A stretch of DNA of 64,000 nucleotides from Simmondsia chinensis (lineage: Eukaryota > Streptophyta > Magnoliopsida > Caryophyllales > Simmondsiaceae). The notes below the pieces were generated by a model, which saw only the letters and a list, made by a program, of their open reading frames with translations, searched no databases and was not told where the DNA came from. Of this stretch, positions 63,389-64,000 are shown one piece after another; the first letter of the stretch is position 1, and each line of letters starts with the position of its first letter. The position numbers and the translations under genes are program-made. The stretch covers positions 24,575,172 through 24,639,171 of the forward strand of contig JAGTTD010000008.1 of assembly GCA_018398585.1 (NCBI GenBank), given 5' to 3'.

Positions 63389-64000
63389 TAATATTAGCAC
63401 TTAAAGTAACTAACATTTGACTGACTTAACCATCATTCTTGACTTTACATTTGACTCACTTAACCACAAACATTAACTTTATCTAAAAATTTAAAGTGCT
63501 GAACTTCGGATCAATTCAACAGTAGCTCTAAATTGGAGTTTCCTTATTGTATCATTTTTTGCTTGATACCTGATTGTCACCTTTGAACTCTAGTGCATTT
63601 ATGGATAAGGAAGTTTTTGGAGTGGGGGGATTCTTTTAAGTGATGTAAGTGAAAAAACATAAGATACATTTAAGTACTATAAATTAAATGGAGTTATTAA
63701 CTTTATTGGTCCTGAATTTTTCTAAATTCATTTAAATGATTTAATTTTGAGTTGGTTTATGGCATGACATTATAAATAAGGTATAAATTTTTACTTCATT
63801 TCTTTGATGTAGAAAGAAGTTGAGGAACATCAATCCAAGATTGATTCTGAGGGAGGATCAAATAGCCAAAGTACAGATACATTTGATGAAGTAATGGGTG
63901 ATGAGCATCCAGGTCGTATCCGTCTATTTGGGAGGGGCGTTACCCAAAGAGAACTTAGAGAGAAGGTTCAAGTGGGTGGAGTTCAAGTTCCAAAAGAGGT

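Larger units (their letters stand above)
57512..64000 (+). mobile_element. CACTA (En/Spm-type) DNA transposon, 5' part
   Basis: Begins CACTACTACATAATTGG at 57512, the CACTA terminal motif. Next come hairpin-forming subterminal repeats (57546-57780), a 5'-UTR-like GC- and CT-rich exon (about 58290-58561), and a multi-exon Transposase_24-type gene that continues beyond the window. The 3' terminus is outside the window. It carries three younger insertions: a tRNA-SINE, a SIRE-like solo LTR and a partial reversed solo LTR. Confidence 0.78.
59863..64000 (+). pseudogene. Transposase_24 (PTTA/En-Spm)-type gene of the CACTA element, broken and partial
   Basis: Exons inferred from GT/AG sites and phase: 59863-60033, 60117-60346, 61888-62025, 62108 to about 62199, 62302-62418, 63813 to beyond the window. 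Family blocks in order: KKHRGRTMMKHVHG, EHNQPIGLYDKILDEYSSFL, GTLGQDP, NFFSWRKVPKEKIWEYV, ATRWTNRPASIPDDQ, LFRYWNSSTAKV, NTRNRKKQKYMHTAGKK, LFIETRKRNPMKKYKD and DEVMGDEHPGRIRLFGRGVT. Two lesions: a frameshift in an A run at 62167-62173 just before SFARV, and an in-frame TAA at 62326-62328. A solo LTR sits at the acceptor of the 61888 exon. In plants such proteins are encoded by CACTA elements; their exact role is not settled. The start and 3' end are not seen. Confidence 0.82.

Overview
This is nuclear DNA from a flowering plant, most likely a eudicot. It is AT-rich. Almost all recognisable content is transposable elements of plant lineages: chromodomain Ty3/gypsy elements with initiator-Met-tRNA primer sites, Ty1/copia, RTE and L1 LINEs, hAT, PIF/Harbinger and CACTA DNA transposons, and SINEs. 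I see one probable host gene, split by a 3.4-kb intron, and no RNA genes, CRISPR arrays or bacterial features. Nearly every transposon reading frame is broken, so this looks like old, nested, gene-poor chromatin.

Layout. 190-3245: decayed RTE LINE. 5180-8460: minus-strand L1-type LINE remnant (zinc-finger and RNase H parts) split by a hAT-like element (5341-6263), a solo LTR (6376-7722) and an RTE tail (8079-8197). 9851-19951: minus-strand LTR element with no recognisable pol, enclosing a plus-strand chromovirus (11067-18743). That chromovirus holds the 5' half of a third LTR element (13726 to about 16340), fused in frame to its RNase H. 20584-23141: 5'-truncated L1 LINE with a 13-bp target duplication. 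24330-26433: degenerate non-coding LTR element.

26933-30853 (minus): probable host gene for a small membrane protein; its intron holds a solo LTR and a Harbinger-like element. 31448-33371: two tandem hAT-like copies. The first carries a 5S-rRNA-derived SINE ending in the local RTE tail, plus a second tiny RTE-tail insertion; the second copy preserves both empty sites. 33694-41629: minus-strand Ty1/copia interrupted by a non-autonomous LTR element (36412-38356). 43896-50003: chromovirus with GC-rich LTRs and a chromodomain. 50247-50984: hAT-like element. 52446-55654: best RTE copy, with a 14-bp target duplication. 57512 to the window end: CACTA element with hairpin subterminal repeats and a broken Transposase_24-type gene, carrying a tRNA-derived SINE, a SIRE-like solo LTR and a partial solo LTR.

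Relationships. The RTE family probably mobilises the TTG-ended tails scattered through the window and the 5S-headed SINE that shares its 3' end. One LTR family appears in three states: 13726 (gag-protease copy), 36412 (non-autonomous copy with a private 149-residue frame) and about 63040-63388 (LTR only). The minus-strand element at 9851-19951 and the chromovirus inside it share a gag start and a polypurine-tract context, suggesting a non-autonomous/autonomous pair. The most unusual item is the 5S-RTE chimera at 31730-31961.
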